This document shows, in pieces, positions 47,871 through 56,176 of a DNA stretch of 64,000 nt; position 1 is the first letter of the stretch, and each line of letters opens with the position of its first letter. Source of the stretch: Sediminimonas qiaohouensis DSM 21189. Lineage in GTDB: Bacteria; Pseudomonadota; Alphaproteobacteria; Rhodobacterales; Rhodobacteraceae. Under the pieces are notes generated by a model. It ran no database searches. It worked only from the letters and a program-made list of their open reading frames with translations, and had not been told where the DNA came from. A program made the translations under genes and the position numbers. Location of the stretch: assembly GCF_000423645.1 (NCBI RefSeq), contig NZ_AUIJ01000001.1:310001-374000 (forward strand), read 5' to 3'.

Positions 47871-48585
47871 TGACATTCTGACGCTCAAGGGCGTGTATAC
47901 GGATATCGCGCAATACCATATCCTGGCAGATCTGGACCTGAACGTGCCGCGCGGCGGGGTGACGATGCTGCTGGGGCGCAACGGCGTGGGCAAGACGACC
48001 ACGCTGCGCACGATCATGGGGCTTTGGGCGGCGAAAAAGGGGCAGATCACCCTTGACGGAACCGACCTGACCGCGCTGCCCACGTCGGACCGCGCGCGCC
48101 TCGGGATCGGCTACGTGCCCGAGGACATGGGTATATTCACCGATCTGACGGTGGCCGAGAACATGATCCTCGCCGCAGCTGGCGGCGGGCTGGATGCCAA
48201 ACGGATGGAGTGGATATTCGGCGCTTTTCCGGCGCTCAGAACCTTCTGGACCAGCGAAGCGGGCAACCTTTCGGGCGGGCAGAAGCAAATGCTCGCGATC
48301 GCGCGGGCTATGGCCGAAGAACGGCAGCTATACCTGATTGACGAGCCGACCAAGGGCCTCGCCCCCGCCATCGTGTCCACCATGGCCGGTGCGCTGCGCG
48401 ATCTCAAGAAACAAGGCGCCTCGATCCTGCTGGTCGAACAGAATTTCGCGGTTGCCAAGGCCCTTGGCGATACCGCTGCCGTGATGGATGACGGGCGCGT
48501 CATCTGGACCGGCGAGATGGCCGAGTTGGCCAATGACGCAGACCTTCAGGAACGGCTTATGGGCCTGAGCATGGAGACCTTGTAA
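47863..48585 (+). CDS. Liv-type ABC transporter ATPase (LivF-like)
   Basis: 240 residues: Walker A GRNGVGKT, LivF-type GIGYVPEDMGIFTDLTVAEN, signature LSGGQKQMLAIARA, Walker B LYLIDEPTKGLAP. The ATG at 47863 overlaps livG and has AAAGGAG upstream. Its stop shares one base with the next start. Confidence 0.93.
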   Translation: MSDDILTLKGVYTDIAQYHILADLDLNVPRGGVTMLLGRNGVGKTTTLRTIMGLWAAKKGQITLDGTDLTALPTSDRARLGIGYVPEDMGIFTDLTVAENMILAAAGGGLDAKRMEWIFGAFPALRTFWTSEAGNLSGGQKQMLAIARAMAEERQLYLIDEPTKGLAPAIVSTMAGALRDLKKQGASILLVEQNFAVAKALGDTAAVMDDGRVIWTGEMAELANDADLQERLMGLSMETL

Positions 48586-49616
48586 TGAGCGACGCCCCCG
48601 ACCACAGCCCAACCCTGGCCGCGCTGTCGATCTCCGACAGGCTGGGTCAGGCCATGCCCTATATCCTGATCCCGGTGCTGGTGGTGCTGGGCTTTCTCGC
48701 GATCGGATCGACCAGCAGCTGGCTGACCCTGACGGTATCGGGCCTTGCCATGGGCATGATGATCTTTCTCATGGCCTCGGGCCTGACCCTGGTGTTTGGC
48801 CTGATGGACATCATTAATTTCGGCCATGGCGCATTCATATCGGTGGGCGCCTTCGTGGGCGTCAGCGTCCTGATGGCCATGGGCGGCTGGACAACCGCCC
48901 CCTCGCTGCCGCTGAACCTGATTGCCGTTTTGCTGGCGATCCTGGCGGCAACCCTTGTGACCGGCATCCTGGGATGGGGGTTCGAGCGGGTCATCGTGCG
49001 CCCCGTCTACGGCCAGCACCTGCACCAGATCCTTGTCACCGTGGGCGGCCTGATCGTGATCGAGCAGATGATCCACGTGATCTGGGGCCCGCACGAGATT
49101 TTCCTCACCCGCCCCGAGACATTCCAGGGCGCGATCACCTACTGGGGCGCCGCGCTTGAGAAATTCCGCCTTCTGGCGGTGGTGCTGGGGCTAATCGTGT
49201 TCGTGACGATGCGTCTTGTGCTGCGCCGCACCAAGATCGGCCTGATCGTACGTGCGGGCGTGCAGAACGGCGAAATGGTGCAGGCGCTCGGGTATAGGCT
49301 CAGGCTGGTGTTCGTGGGCGTGTTCATCGCGGGCTCGGCCCTTGCGGGGCTGGGCGGGGTGATGTGGGGCCTCTACCAGGAGGTGATCACCGCCGGAATG
49401 GGCGAGGAAATGATGATCCTCGTGTTCATCGTGGTGATCATCGGCGGGCTCGGCTCGGTCGAGGGGGCATTCATTGGTGCCCTGCTGGTGGGGCTGACGC
49501 AGAACTACATCGCGTTTTTGGAACCGAAACTGGCGCTGATCTCGAATATCGGCCTGATGGCCGTGATCCTGATGTGGCGCCCGCAGGGCATGATGCCCGT
49601 GGTCAAGGCGAAGTGA
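48585..49616 (+). CDS. Liv-type ABC transporter permease (LivH-like)
   Basis: 343 residues with about eight membrane helices and LivH features (LVFGLMDIINFGHGAFISVG; GMGEEMMILVFIVVIIGGLGS). The hydrophilic N-terminal ~25 residues are longer than in E. coli LivH. The TAATG overlap with livF implies coupling. Confidence 0.93.
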   Translation: MSDAPDHSPTLAALSISDRLGQAMPYILIPVLVVLGFLAIGSTSSWLTLTVSGLAMGMMIFLMASGLTLVFGLMDIINFGHGAFISVGAFVGVSVLMAMGGWTTAPSLPLNLIAVLLAILAATLVTGILGWGFERVIVRPVYGQHLHQILVTVGGLIVIEQMIHVIWGPHEIFLTRPETFQGAITYWGAALEKFRLLAVVLGLIVFVTMRLVLRRTKIGLIVRAGVQNGEMVQALGYRLRLVFVGVFIAGSALAGLGGVMWGLYQEVITAGMGEEMMILVFIVVIIGGLGSVEGAFIGALLVGLTQNYIAFLEPKLALISNIGLMAVILMWRPQGMMPVVKAK

Positions 49617-49617
49617 C

Positions 49618-50670
49618 ATGATCAATATACTCCTCTCCGGCGACCGCCCGCGGTCGATGCTGCTGTCGGCGCTGCTGCTTGTCATTCTGATCGCGCTGGC
49701 GCTGGCGCCCTTCCTGTTCCCCGGCGTGCGGTCACTGGAAACGGCGGCGCGGATCTGCATCTTCATCGTCCTCGTCGCCAGCTACGACTTGATGCTGGGC
49801 TACACCGGGATCGTCAGCTTTGCGCATACGATGTTCTTCGGGCTGGGCGCCTATGGCGTCGCGCTGGCCTCTACGCATATGGGGCGCGGGTTCGACGCGC
49901 TGCTGGTCGGCTCGGTGCTCGGGGCGCTGGCGGCGGCGGTGTTGGCGTTCGCCATCGGGCTTTTCTCGCTAAGGGTGCGGGCGATCTTCTTTGCCATGAT
50001 CACGCTGGCCGTGGCGTCGGCCGTCGCGGTACTGGTCAGCCAAATGTCCCAGATCACCGGCGGCGAGGACGGCCTGAACTACCTCACCCCGCGCGAGCTG
50101 ACCCCCGCCTTCCGCTTTGGCGAGGCGTTTGGGGTAAAGCTGAACGGTCGGCTGCTGGCTTATTACCTCGTGTTCACGGCCTGCCTGGCCCTGTTCCTCA
50201 TGCTGCTGCGGGTGGTCAACTCGCCCTTCGGCCGCGTGCTCAAGGCGATCCGCGAGAATGACTTCCGTGCCGAGGCGATTGGCTATCGCGTGGTGGCCTA
50301 CCGCACGATGGCAACCTGCCTTTCTGCGGCCGTGGCGGCGCTGGCCGGAAGCATTTTCGCGATCTGGCTGCGCTATGTCGGGCCGGACACGACCCTGTCG
50401 TTCTCGATCATGCTGGATATCCTGCTGATGGTGGTGATCGGCGGCATGGGCACGATGTATGGCGCGGTGATTGGTGCGACGATCTTCGTGCTGGCGCAAA
50501 ACTACCTGCAAACGCTGATGGGGACGGCGTCCGAGGCCACGTCGGCCTTGCCGCTGATCCCGGAATTGCTCAGCCCGGACCGCTGGTTGCTGTGGCTGGG
50601 GGTGCTGTTCGTTCTGAGCGTCTATTTCTTCCCCACCGGCATTGTCGGGCGGCTGCGCGGCGTACGATGA
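49618..50670 (+). CDS. Liv-type ABC transporter permease (LivM-like)
   Basis: 350 residues with about ten membrane helices and the LivM signatures LGYTGIVSFAHTMFFGLGAY and LKAIRENDFRAEAIGYRVVAY. It starts 1 bp after the livH stop and overlaps the hydrolase gene as ATGA. Confidence 0.93.
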   Translation: MINILLSGDRPRSMLLSALLLVILIALALAPFLFPGVRSLETAARICIFIVLVASYDLMLGYTGIVSFAHTMFFGLGAYGVALASTHMGRGFDALLVGSVLGALAAAVLAFAIGLFSLRVRAIFFAMITLAVASAVAVLVSQMSQITGGEDGLNYLTPRELTPAFRFGEAFGVKLNGRLLAYYLVFTACLALFLMLLRVVNSPFGRVLKAIRENDFRAEAIGYRVVAYRTMATCLSAAVAALAGSIFAIWLRYVGPDTTLSFSIMLDILLMVVIGGMGTMYGAVIGATIFVLAQNYLQTLMGTASEATSALPLIPELLSPDRWLLWLGVLFVLSVYFFPTGIVGRLRGVR

Positions 50671-51449
50671 CGGCGCGCCCCCCCTCCTCGCGCCGCCGTG
50701 CACTGATCCTGCTGCACGGTTGGACCATGACGGGCCGGGCCTTCGACGGGCTGGCGCCCCACCTCGGCGGGGAGTTCACGCTCGTCGCGCCCGATCTGCC
50801 CGGACATGGCAGCGCCGCCTCGGCGCCGCCCACGTTGCAGGCTGGGGCGGACATGATCGCGGCAGAGATTGACCGCCTCGATGGGCCGCCCCCCGTAATC
50901 GTCGGCTGGTCAATGGGCGCAGCCGTGGCGTGGGAATACATCGCGCGCCACGGCTGCGGCACACTGGCCGGGCTGGTGAGCGTGGACATGAGCCCGCGCA
51001 TGATAAATGCGCCCGACTGGCCGCACGGCCTGCTGGGCCAGAGCGCCGAAGACGTTGCCGCCACCACCCGGCGGATGCAGGACGATTGGCGGGGCGTCAC
51101 CCATTCCATAGCGGCAACCATGTTTGCCACCCCCGCCGGCGCGCCGGGCTTTGACCGCGCAGAGGCGCGCGACACGATCCTGAGGCAGGATGACGGGGTC
51201 ATGCGCGCGGTCTGGGATGCGCTTCTGGCCATGGACGCGCGGCCCGTCATCCCGCGGATCAACTGCCCCTATCTTGTCTGCCGCGGCGCGCAAAGCCGGG
51301 TCTACCCCGCGTCGGCCACGCAGTGGATCTGCGATCACGCGCCCGACGCACGCGCGCACGAGTTCCAGAACTCAGGCCATTCGCCGCACCTTGAAGAACC
51401 GGCCGAGTTCGCCCGCGTGCTCAGCCAGTTCGCGCATTCGCTGGACTGA
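50667..51449 (+). CDS. Alpha/beta hydrolase of the Liv operon
   Basis: 260 residues: oxyanion-loop LLHGWTMTG, nucleophile elbow GWSMG (Ser near residue 82), late Asp in the CRGAQSRVYP region, and His in SGHSPHLEEP. It fits esterases or C-C bond hydrolases of the BioH/MhpC class, with no signal peptide. Translational coupling to LivM suggests it acts on the imported compound, perhaps an ester or lactone. It ends 18 bp before the converging MaoC gene stop. Confidence 0.87.
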   Translation: MTARPPSSRRRALILLHGWTMTGRAFDGLAPHLGGEFTLVAPDLPGHGSAASAPPTLQAGADMIAAEIDRLDGPPPVIVGWSMGAAVAWEYIARHGCGTLAGLVSVDMSPRMINAPDWPHGLLGQSAEDVAATTRRMQDDWRGVTHSIAATMFATPAGAPGFDRAEARDTILRQDDGVMRAVWDALLAMDARPVIPRINCPYLVCRGAQSRVYPASATQWICDHAPDARAHEFQNSGHSPHLEEPAEFARVLSQFAHSLD

Positions 51450-51467
51450 CGGCGCGCTCAGGCCACT

Positions 51468-51827
51468 TCAGGCCACCGTGTCGCGCGCCTTTACCAGGGA
51501 CCGCCCCTCGCACACAACCGTGCCATCCGGCAGCGTGCAGCGCGCCCACAGATCGACAAGGTGCTTTTCCGGGCGCAGGCGCGTCACTTCGACCGACGCG
51601 GTCAACACCGTGTCCAACGGCGCAGGCGCGAGAAACTCCAACTCCTGCTTTAGGTAATTCGTCCCCGGCCCCGGCAGATGCACGCCCAAGAGGTAAGACA
51701 CCAGCCCCGCAATCAGCGGCTCGGGCACATGGTCGGCCGGCTCTGCCCCGCTCAGCCCGGCAAACGCCTGCAGATCCTCGGCACTGTAGCGGCGGGTTGT
51801 TTGCGCGGTATCTCCATGGCTCAGCAT
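51468..51827 (-). CDS. MaoC-like hot-dog protein without hydratase motif
   Basis: 119 residues with the second half of the MaoC fold (GLVSYLLGVHLPGPGTNYLK, LEFLAPAPLDTVLTASVEV) as in PhaJ-type (R)-hydratases. The catalytic D-x-NP-x-H segment is missing: where it should be, the sequence reads AGLSGAEPADHVPEPLIAG. It is therefore probably the structural partner of the adjacent MaoC protein. The start overlaps that gene by 7 bases, consistent with equimolar synthesis. Confidence 0.85.
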   Translation of the reverse strand: MLSHGDTAQTTRRYSAEDLQAFAGLSGAEPADHVPEPLIAGLVSYLLGVHLPGPGTNYLKQELEFLAPAPLDTVLTASVEVTRLRPEKHLVDLWARCTLPDGTVVCEGRSLVKARDTVA

Positions 51828-52180
51828 TCGATCTCGGCCTCCCCGGTCAGCAGGGCCGCGCCATCGGCGGCGCGGGTGGCCTGCATTTCAAACTGCCCCG
51901 GCGCGGTTTCGCGCACGCGCAGCAACACCTCCTCGCCTGTATAGGCGGGATGGCTAAACATCATGCTCTGCCTGCGCTGACGCGCCTTGGGATGCATCTG
52001 TTGCAGCAGCCCCCACAGCTTGGAATAGATCAGCATGCCGTGGCTGACGGTGCGGCCAAAGGCGGTGCGGGCAGAAAACTCGGGGTCCACGTGAATGGGG
52101 TTGTCATCGCCCGAGACGCGCGCGAACGCGTCGAAATCGGCTTGCGTCGGGGTCCAGCGGGCTGTCAGCTCGGTCGTCAT
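51821..52180 (-). CDS. MaoC-like enoyl-CoA hydratase
   Basis: 119 residues, single hot-dog with the hydratase-2 motif SGDDNPIHVDPEFSARTAFG and then SHGML. It would hydrate a trans-2-enoyl-CoA to the (R)-3-hydroxyacyl-CoA. It overlaps the acyl-CoA ligase stop by 4 bases upstream and the partner MaoC gene by 7 bases downstream. Confidence 0.88.
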   Translation of the reverse strand: MTTELTARWTPTQADFDAFARVSGDDNPIHVDPEFSARTAFGRTVSHGMLIYSKLWGLLQQMHPKARQRRQSMMFSHPAYTGEEVLLRVRETAPGQFEMQATRAADGAALLTGEAEIEC

Positions 52181-53661
52181 GTCAGGGTTCCCCTCAACTC
52201 GGGTTTGCGCACCTTGCCAGCGGCGGTGCGCGGGAACTCATCCACCGCTACAACGCGTGCCGGCACCTTGTAGGCCGCCAGCCGCGTGCGGCACCATTGG
52301 CGTATCCCCTCCGGATCTGGCTCAGCGTCCGGACGCGCGATGACAAAGGCCGCGCCCACCTCGCCCCATTTCTCGTCCGCGATGCCGATCACAGCCGCCT
52401 CAAGGATCTCGGGATGATCGTTCAAGACCCGCTCTACCTCGGCCGGGTAAACGTTTTCACCGCCCGAGATGTACATGTCCTTGATCCGGTCCACGATATA
52501 GACATAGCCATCGGCATCGCGCCGGCCGACATCCCCGGTCTTGAGCCACCCGCCCTCGGCAAAGGTTTCGGTGGTTGCCTCGGGGTTCTGGAAATAGCCG
52601 GGCGTGATGCCAGGGCCGCGCAGCTCGATCTCGCCCTCGCCGGGGGCGTTGGCGGCGACGCCGGACAGGCGCAGCTCGGTCATCATCTGCGCGCGCCCGA
52701 CCGATCCGATCTTGTCCTCCGCCCCCGCGGCATCCATCAAGAACACGGTCGGCCCGGTTTCCGTCATGCCGAACCCGTTGAGCACCATCGCCCCGCGCTC
52801 GGCGAAAAAGCGAATGAGCGGCTCGGGCAGCGGCGCCCCGCCACAGCCGCAGCGCAAGGCGCGCCAATCCACCTTGTCCACCTCTTCCATGAGCGAGAAA
52901 GCCTGGTAGATCGCCGGCACGCCGAAAAACTGCGTCACCTCGCCGGCGCGGATCAGCTCCAGCAGGGTTTCCGGCTCGAACTTGGGCAGGATCGTGGATC
53001 GCCCCCCGTTCAGGAACACCGGCAACGTATAAAGGTTGATCCCCGCAGTATGGAAAAGCGGCAGGAACGTCACCGCGCTATCGGCCGAGGTCAGTCCGAT
53101 CGCCTGCCCGATATTGATCGTGTTGGCCCAGCACATGCGCGCCGTCTGGATCACCGCCTTGGGCCGCCCGGTGGTGCCCGACGTGAACAGCAGGTACCAC
53201 GGCCGCTCGGCCGGGACGGGGGCATCGCAGGGCGGCCCGCCCTGCGCGATCCAGCCATGCAGCCCGGTTTCGACATCGACGTGCGCGACGCCCGTTTGCG
53301 CGGCGATCTGCGCGGCCAGCTCGGCATTGGCGCCGTCATGGATCAACAGGCTGGGCGCGACCGGCGTCATCGTGTCCACAAGCTCCGGCGCCGGTTGCCG
53401 CCAGTTCAGGGGGCACAGGATGATCCCCGTCTTCTGGCACGCGAACAGCGTGATGAAAAACTCGGCGCAGTTGAGGCACAAAATGGCGATCCGGTCGCCC
53501 TCGCCGATGCCCTGCGCGCCTAATCCCGCCGCCACCGCATCGGCGGCGCGGTTTACCTCGGCAAAGCTCCAGCGTTTGCCGCTGGCCTGATCGACAAAGG
53601 CAGTTGCATCGCCGGACAACTCGGCCCGCTTGAGGGCCATGTCGGGAACCATGTCGAACAT
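52177..53661 (-). CDS. Acyl-CoA synthetase (AMP-forming)
   Basis: 494 residues of the ANL superfamily. ATP loop YLLFTSGTTGRPKAV, A5 motif NGFGMTETGPT, A7-A8 GDVGRRDADGYVYIVDRIKD and MYISGGENVYPAEVE, and the catalytic lysine near the end in RTAAGKVRKPEL. It would activate the imported acid to its CoA thioester. GGAGGTAAGCGG precedes the ATG, a very good ribosome site. The substrate pocket gives no clear prediction. Confidence 0.93.
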   Translation of the reverse strand: MFDMVPDMALKRAELSGDATAFVDQASGKRWSFAEVNRAADAVAAGLGAQGIGEGDRIAILCLNCAEFFITLFACQKTGIILCPLNWRQPAPELVDTMTPVAPSLLIHDGANAELAAQIAAQTGVAHVDVETGLHGWIAQGGPPCDAPVPAERPWYLLFTSGTTGRPKAVIQTARMCWANTINIGQAIGLTSADSAVTFLPLFHTAGINLYTLPVFLNGGRSTILPKFEPETLLELIRAGEVTQFFGVPAIYQAFSLMEEVDKVDWRALRCGCGGAPLPEPLIRFFAERGAMVLNGFGMTETGPTVFLMDAAGAEDKIGSVGRAQMMTELRLSGVAANAPGEGEIELRGPGITPGYFQNPEATTETFAEGGWLKTGDVGRRDADGYVYIVDRIKDMYISGGENVYPAEVERVLNDHPEILEAAVIGIADEKWGEVGAAFVIARPDAEPDPEGIRQWCRTRLAAYKVPARVVAVDEFPRTAAGKVRKPELRGTLT

Positions 53662-53665
53662 CCGC

Positions 53666-54427
53666 TTACCTCCCTGCGTCGGACAGAAACCTTTGCATGC
53701 GCGCGTGCGTCTGCGGCGTGACGATGCGGCGGCGGAACGCCTCGGTTTCCGCCTCTAGCCGCGCCTTGACCGCATTGACGCGCGGCGCATCCCAGACCAG
53801 CGCCTTGATCTCGGCCAGCGCGCCCGGATCGAACTCCTCCATCCGCGCCAGTGCGGCCGCCTGCGGATCATCGGCGATCTCCTGCGCCAACCCCAGCCGC
53901 AGCAGCCCGCCCGCGTCCTCGCGCGTGTCCGCCATCAGCCACCCCTGCGCCGCCCCCGCGCCGATCCGCTCGGGCAAGAGGGCCGTCCACCCGCCATCGG
54001 GGGCAAACCCCATGCGCGCGTAATAGGGCTGCACGAACGCATCGGGCGCGACAATCGCCGCGTCGGCCGCGAACAACAGCCCCGCACCGCCCCCCGTGAT
54101 CGCCCCGCGCGCGGCGGCGATAACCGGGCATGGCAGCGTCAGAAGGGACATGATGATGCGCTGCAACACGGGCACAACCTTGCCTGCGTAATCCGCGACC
54201 GCCCCCTGCTCCGCCGCTTCAAGAAACCGCGCCACGTCGCCACCGCTGGTGTAGTTGCGTCCGCCCGTCAGCAACAGGAACTCGGGCGCGCGGGCACGCA
54301 CCTGGCCGATCACCCCCTCCAGCGCGGACAGCATCCCCGGCTCCAGCGCGTTGGCGCGCGGCGCCTGCATGCGGATCATCATGCCGCGGCCACCTGCGCA
54401 GTCCTGCAGATCGATCAGCTCGCTCAT
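53666..54427 (-). CDS. Enoyl-CoA hydratase/isomerase-family protein
   Basis: 253 residues of the crotonase fold with the oxyanion segments YTSGGDVARFL and ARGAITGGGAGLLFAADAA. The two Glu of classical hydratases are not in their usual places; the second site reads QPYYARMGFAPDGGW, with the Asp in PDGG as in PaaG-type isomerases. An isomerase role is therefore more likely than hydration. It overlaps the TetR stop as ATGA and is 4 bp from the ligase. Confidence 0.87.
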   Translation of the reverse strand: MSELIDLQDCAGGRGMMIRMQAPRANALEPGMLSALEGVIGQVRARAPEFLLLTGGRNYTSGGDVARFLEAAEQGAVADYAGKVVPVLQRIIMSLLTLPCPVIAAARGAITGGGAGLLFAADAAIVAPDAFVQPYYARMGFAPDGGWTALLPERIGAGAAQGWLMADTREDAGGLLRLGLAQEIADDPQAAALARMEEFDPGALAEIKALVWDAPRVNAVKARLEAETEAFRRRIVTPQTHARMQRFLSDAGR

Positions 54428-55014
54428 GGCGCTATCCCGTCGCGGATCATCGCGAATGCCTCGTTGACCACGCGGTCGATGTCGGGCGCCTCGTCCCAGA
54501 TGACGAACCGCTCGCCAAGGGTCTTGGCGATCCCCATCAGGGCCCAGGCCCGCACCTCCGGGTCGCCGGCGGAAACCTCGCCCGCTTCCTGCGCCGCGAT
54601 CAGCTGCGCCTCGTAGGCCCGCGCGAACCCCGAGAAATACTGCCGATACGCCACCGGATCGACAAAGCGCGCCTCCTCGACGATGCGGTAAAGCGACGGG
54701 CGCTCGGACACGAACCGCAAAAAGGCCTCAAGCCCGGCCCGCTCCGCCACAAGGCGGTTGGGGGAGGCCTGCACCGCCTCTGTTATCCCTGAGCGGGTCA
54801 ACTTGCCCATCTCCATGACCAACTCGCGAAACACTTCTTCCTTGCCGGAGAAGTAGATGTAGAATGTACCCAGCGCGGTATCGGCCCCGCGCGTGATCTC
54901 GGCGATCGAGGCCGCCGCGTACCCTTGGGTGCCGAACACCTCTTCGGCGGCCCGCAGGATCGCCTCGCGCCGGGCAAGGCCGCGTTTTGTCTTGGGTCTG
55001 GGAATCTTGCTCAT
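54424..55014 (-). CDS. TetR-family transcriptional regulator
   Basis: 196 residues. The N-terminal helix-turn-helix (ASIAEITRGADTALGTFYIY) follows AILRAAEEVFGTQGYA; the C-terminal ligand domain has a FadR/PsrA-like length. It is the first gene of the minus-strand operon. A 24-bp element starts 6 bp upstream of the ATG and has a near copy before the Liv operon, so this protein is the natural candidate repressor of both. A ribosome binding site is absent and the predicted -10 lies 8-13 bp before the ATG, which suggests a leaderless mRNA. Confidence 0.9.
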   Translation of the reverse strand: MSKIPRPKTKRGLARREAILRAAEEVFGTQGYAAASIAEITRGADTALGTFYIYFSGKEEVFRELVMEMGKLTRSGITEAVQASPNRLVAERAGLEAFLRFVSERPSLYRIVEEARFVDPVAYRQYFSGFARAYEAQLIAAQEAGEVSAGDPEVRAWALMGIAKTLGERFVIWDEAPDIDRVVNEAFAMIRDGIAP

Positions 55015-55019
55015 GCATA

Positions 55020-55049
55020 CATGAATAATGATTCATGTTTCATTTGCAA
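55020..55049 (-). promoter_or_regulatory. TetR operon promoter with 24-bp operator copy
   Basis: On the minus strand TTGCAA (55044-55049) and TATTCA (55022-55027) are spaced by 16 bp and enclose the 24-bp element 55020-55043, 22/24 identical to 45796-45819. The core is ATGAAT-AATG-ATTCAT, an exact 6-bp inverted repeat, with a third ATGTTTCAT block at 7-bp period. This is the expected layout for autorepression. Confidence 0.65.
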
Positions 55050-55053
55050 GCCC

Positions 55054-55989
55054 TCAGTGCCCGCAACCCCCATCACGCCCGAAAAGCGCCGCACCGCTAT
55101 GCGCATCATCGGCGCGCTCCAGCTCAAGGGTCGAATGATGAATGTCGAATTGCGCGCCCAGCATATGCTTGATCTCTTCCTTGATTTGCTGCTGGCGCGG
55201 CCACGCGTCGTTGTCGATCACCACATGCGTGTCGAGCGACGCCGCGTGTTCCTGCATCTGCCAGAAATGCGCATGGTGCACGCTTTCGACCCCCGGCGTC
55301 GCGCGCACCGCATCCAGTACCGCGTGCGCATCAAAGCCCGGCGGGCTGCCCAGCATCAGCATACGGATCGGCCCTCCGATCTCTCGAATACTGAGGAAAA
55401 GGATGTACCCGGCGATCGCCAGCGTCACCAACGGATCTACAAGGCGCCAATCATACAGCAGGATCAAGGCCCCGCCCCCCACCACCGCCAAGGACGCCAG
55501 CGCATCCGACAGGTTGTGCAAGAACAGCGCGCGGATATTGGCGCTGCCCTTCTGCATCGACCATGTCAGCCCCGCCGTCAGCGTATCAACCGCCAGCGCC
55601 ACACCGCCAAGAATGACCACCGTCCACCCCGCCACCTGCGGCGGATCGATCAGGCGCATGCCGCCCTCGTATACCAGGTAAACCCCGATCAGGATCAGCG
55701 TGGTGTAATTGATCAGCGCGGCAACCATCTCGATCCGGCCATAACCAAAGGTCATGGCGGAATCGGCAGGCCGCCGCGCGATCCGGCGCGCGCCATAGGC
55801 GATCACCAGCGATGCCATGTCCGAGAAATTGTGAATCGCATCCGCGATCAGCGCCAGGCTCCCCGACAGCACCCCGCCGATGATCTGCGCCACCGTCAGC
55901 AACATGTTGGCCCATATTGCAAGCGCGACGCGCCTGTCGCCGCTGGCCGGGTCCATATGGGCGTGTCCGTGTCCGTGATCGTGGGGCAT
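55054..55989 (-). CDS. Cation diffusion facilitator efflux transporter
   Basis: 311 residues with six membrane helices, His-rich start (HDHGHGHAH) and the CDF metal site HNFSD in helix 2 and HNLSD in helix 5, then a cytosolic ferredoxin-like domain. It exports Zn2+ or Co2+ by proton antiport. It lies just upstream of the TetR promoter on the same strand but ends before the operator, so it belongs to another unit. Confidence 0.93.
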   Translation of the reverse strand: MPHDHGHGHAHMDPASGDRRVALAIWANMLLTVAQIIGGVLSGSLALIADAIHNFSDMASLVIAYGARRIARRPADSAMTFGYGRIEMVAALINYTTLILIGVYLVYEGGMRLIDPPQVAGWTVVILGGVALAVDTLTAGLTWSMQKGSANIRALFLHNLSDALASLAVVGGGALILLYDWRLVDPLVTLAIAGYILFLSIREIGGPIRMLMLGSPPGFDAHAVLDAVRATPGVESVHHAHFWQMQEHAASLDTHVVIDNDAWPRQQQIKEEIKHMLGAQFDIHHSTLELERADDAHSGAALFGRDGGCGH

Positions 55990-56176
55990 GCTTGGGCCTG
56001 TCTACCGATTTGCGCGGATCCTGCTTGGCCCTGATACTGGCGCAGGCGCGCCGCGGGCGAAAGGCCGATTTTCCCTGCACGCTCAACGATATCGGGCACG
56101 CCGCGCCCCGCACTGGCATTGGCGGCGCGCAATATCTATCTATGACGGGCACGCAGCAAGCGCAGGAGCCGATCGG

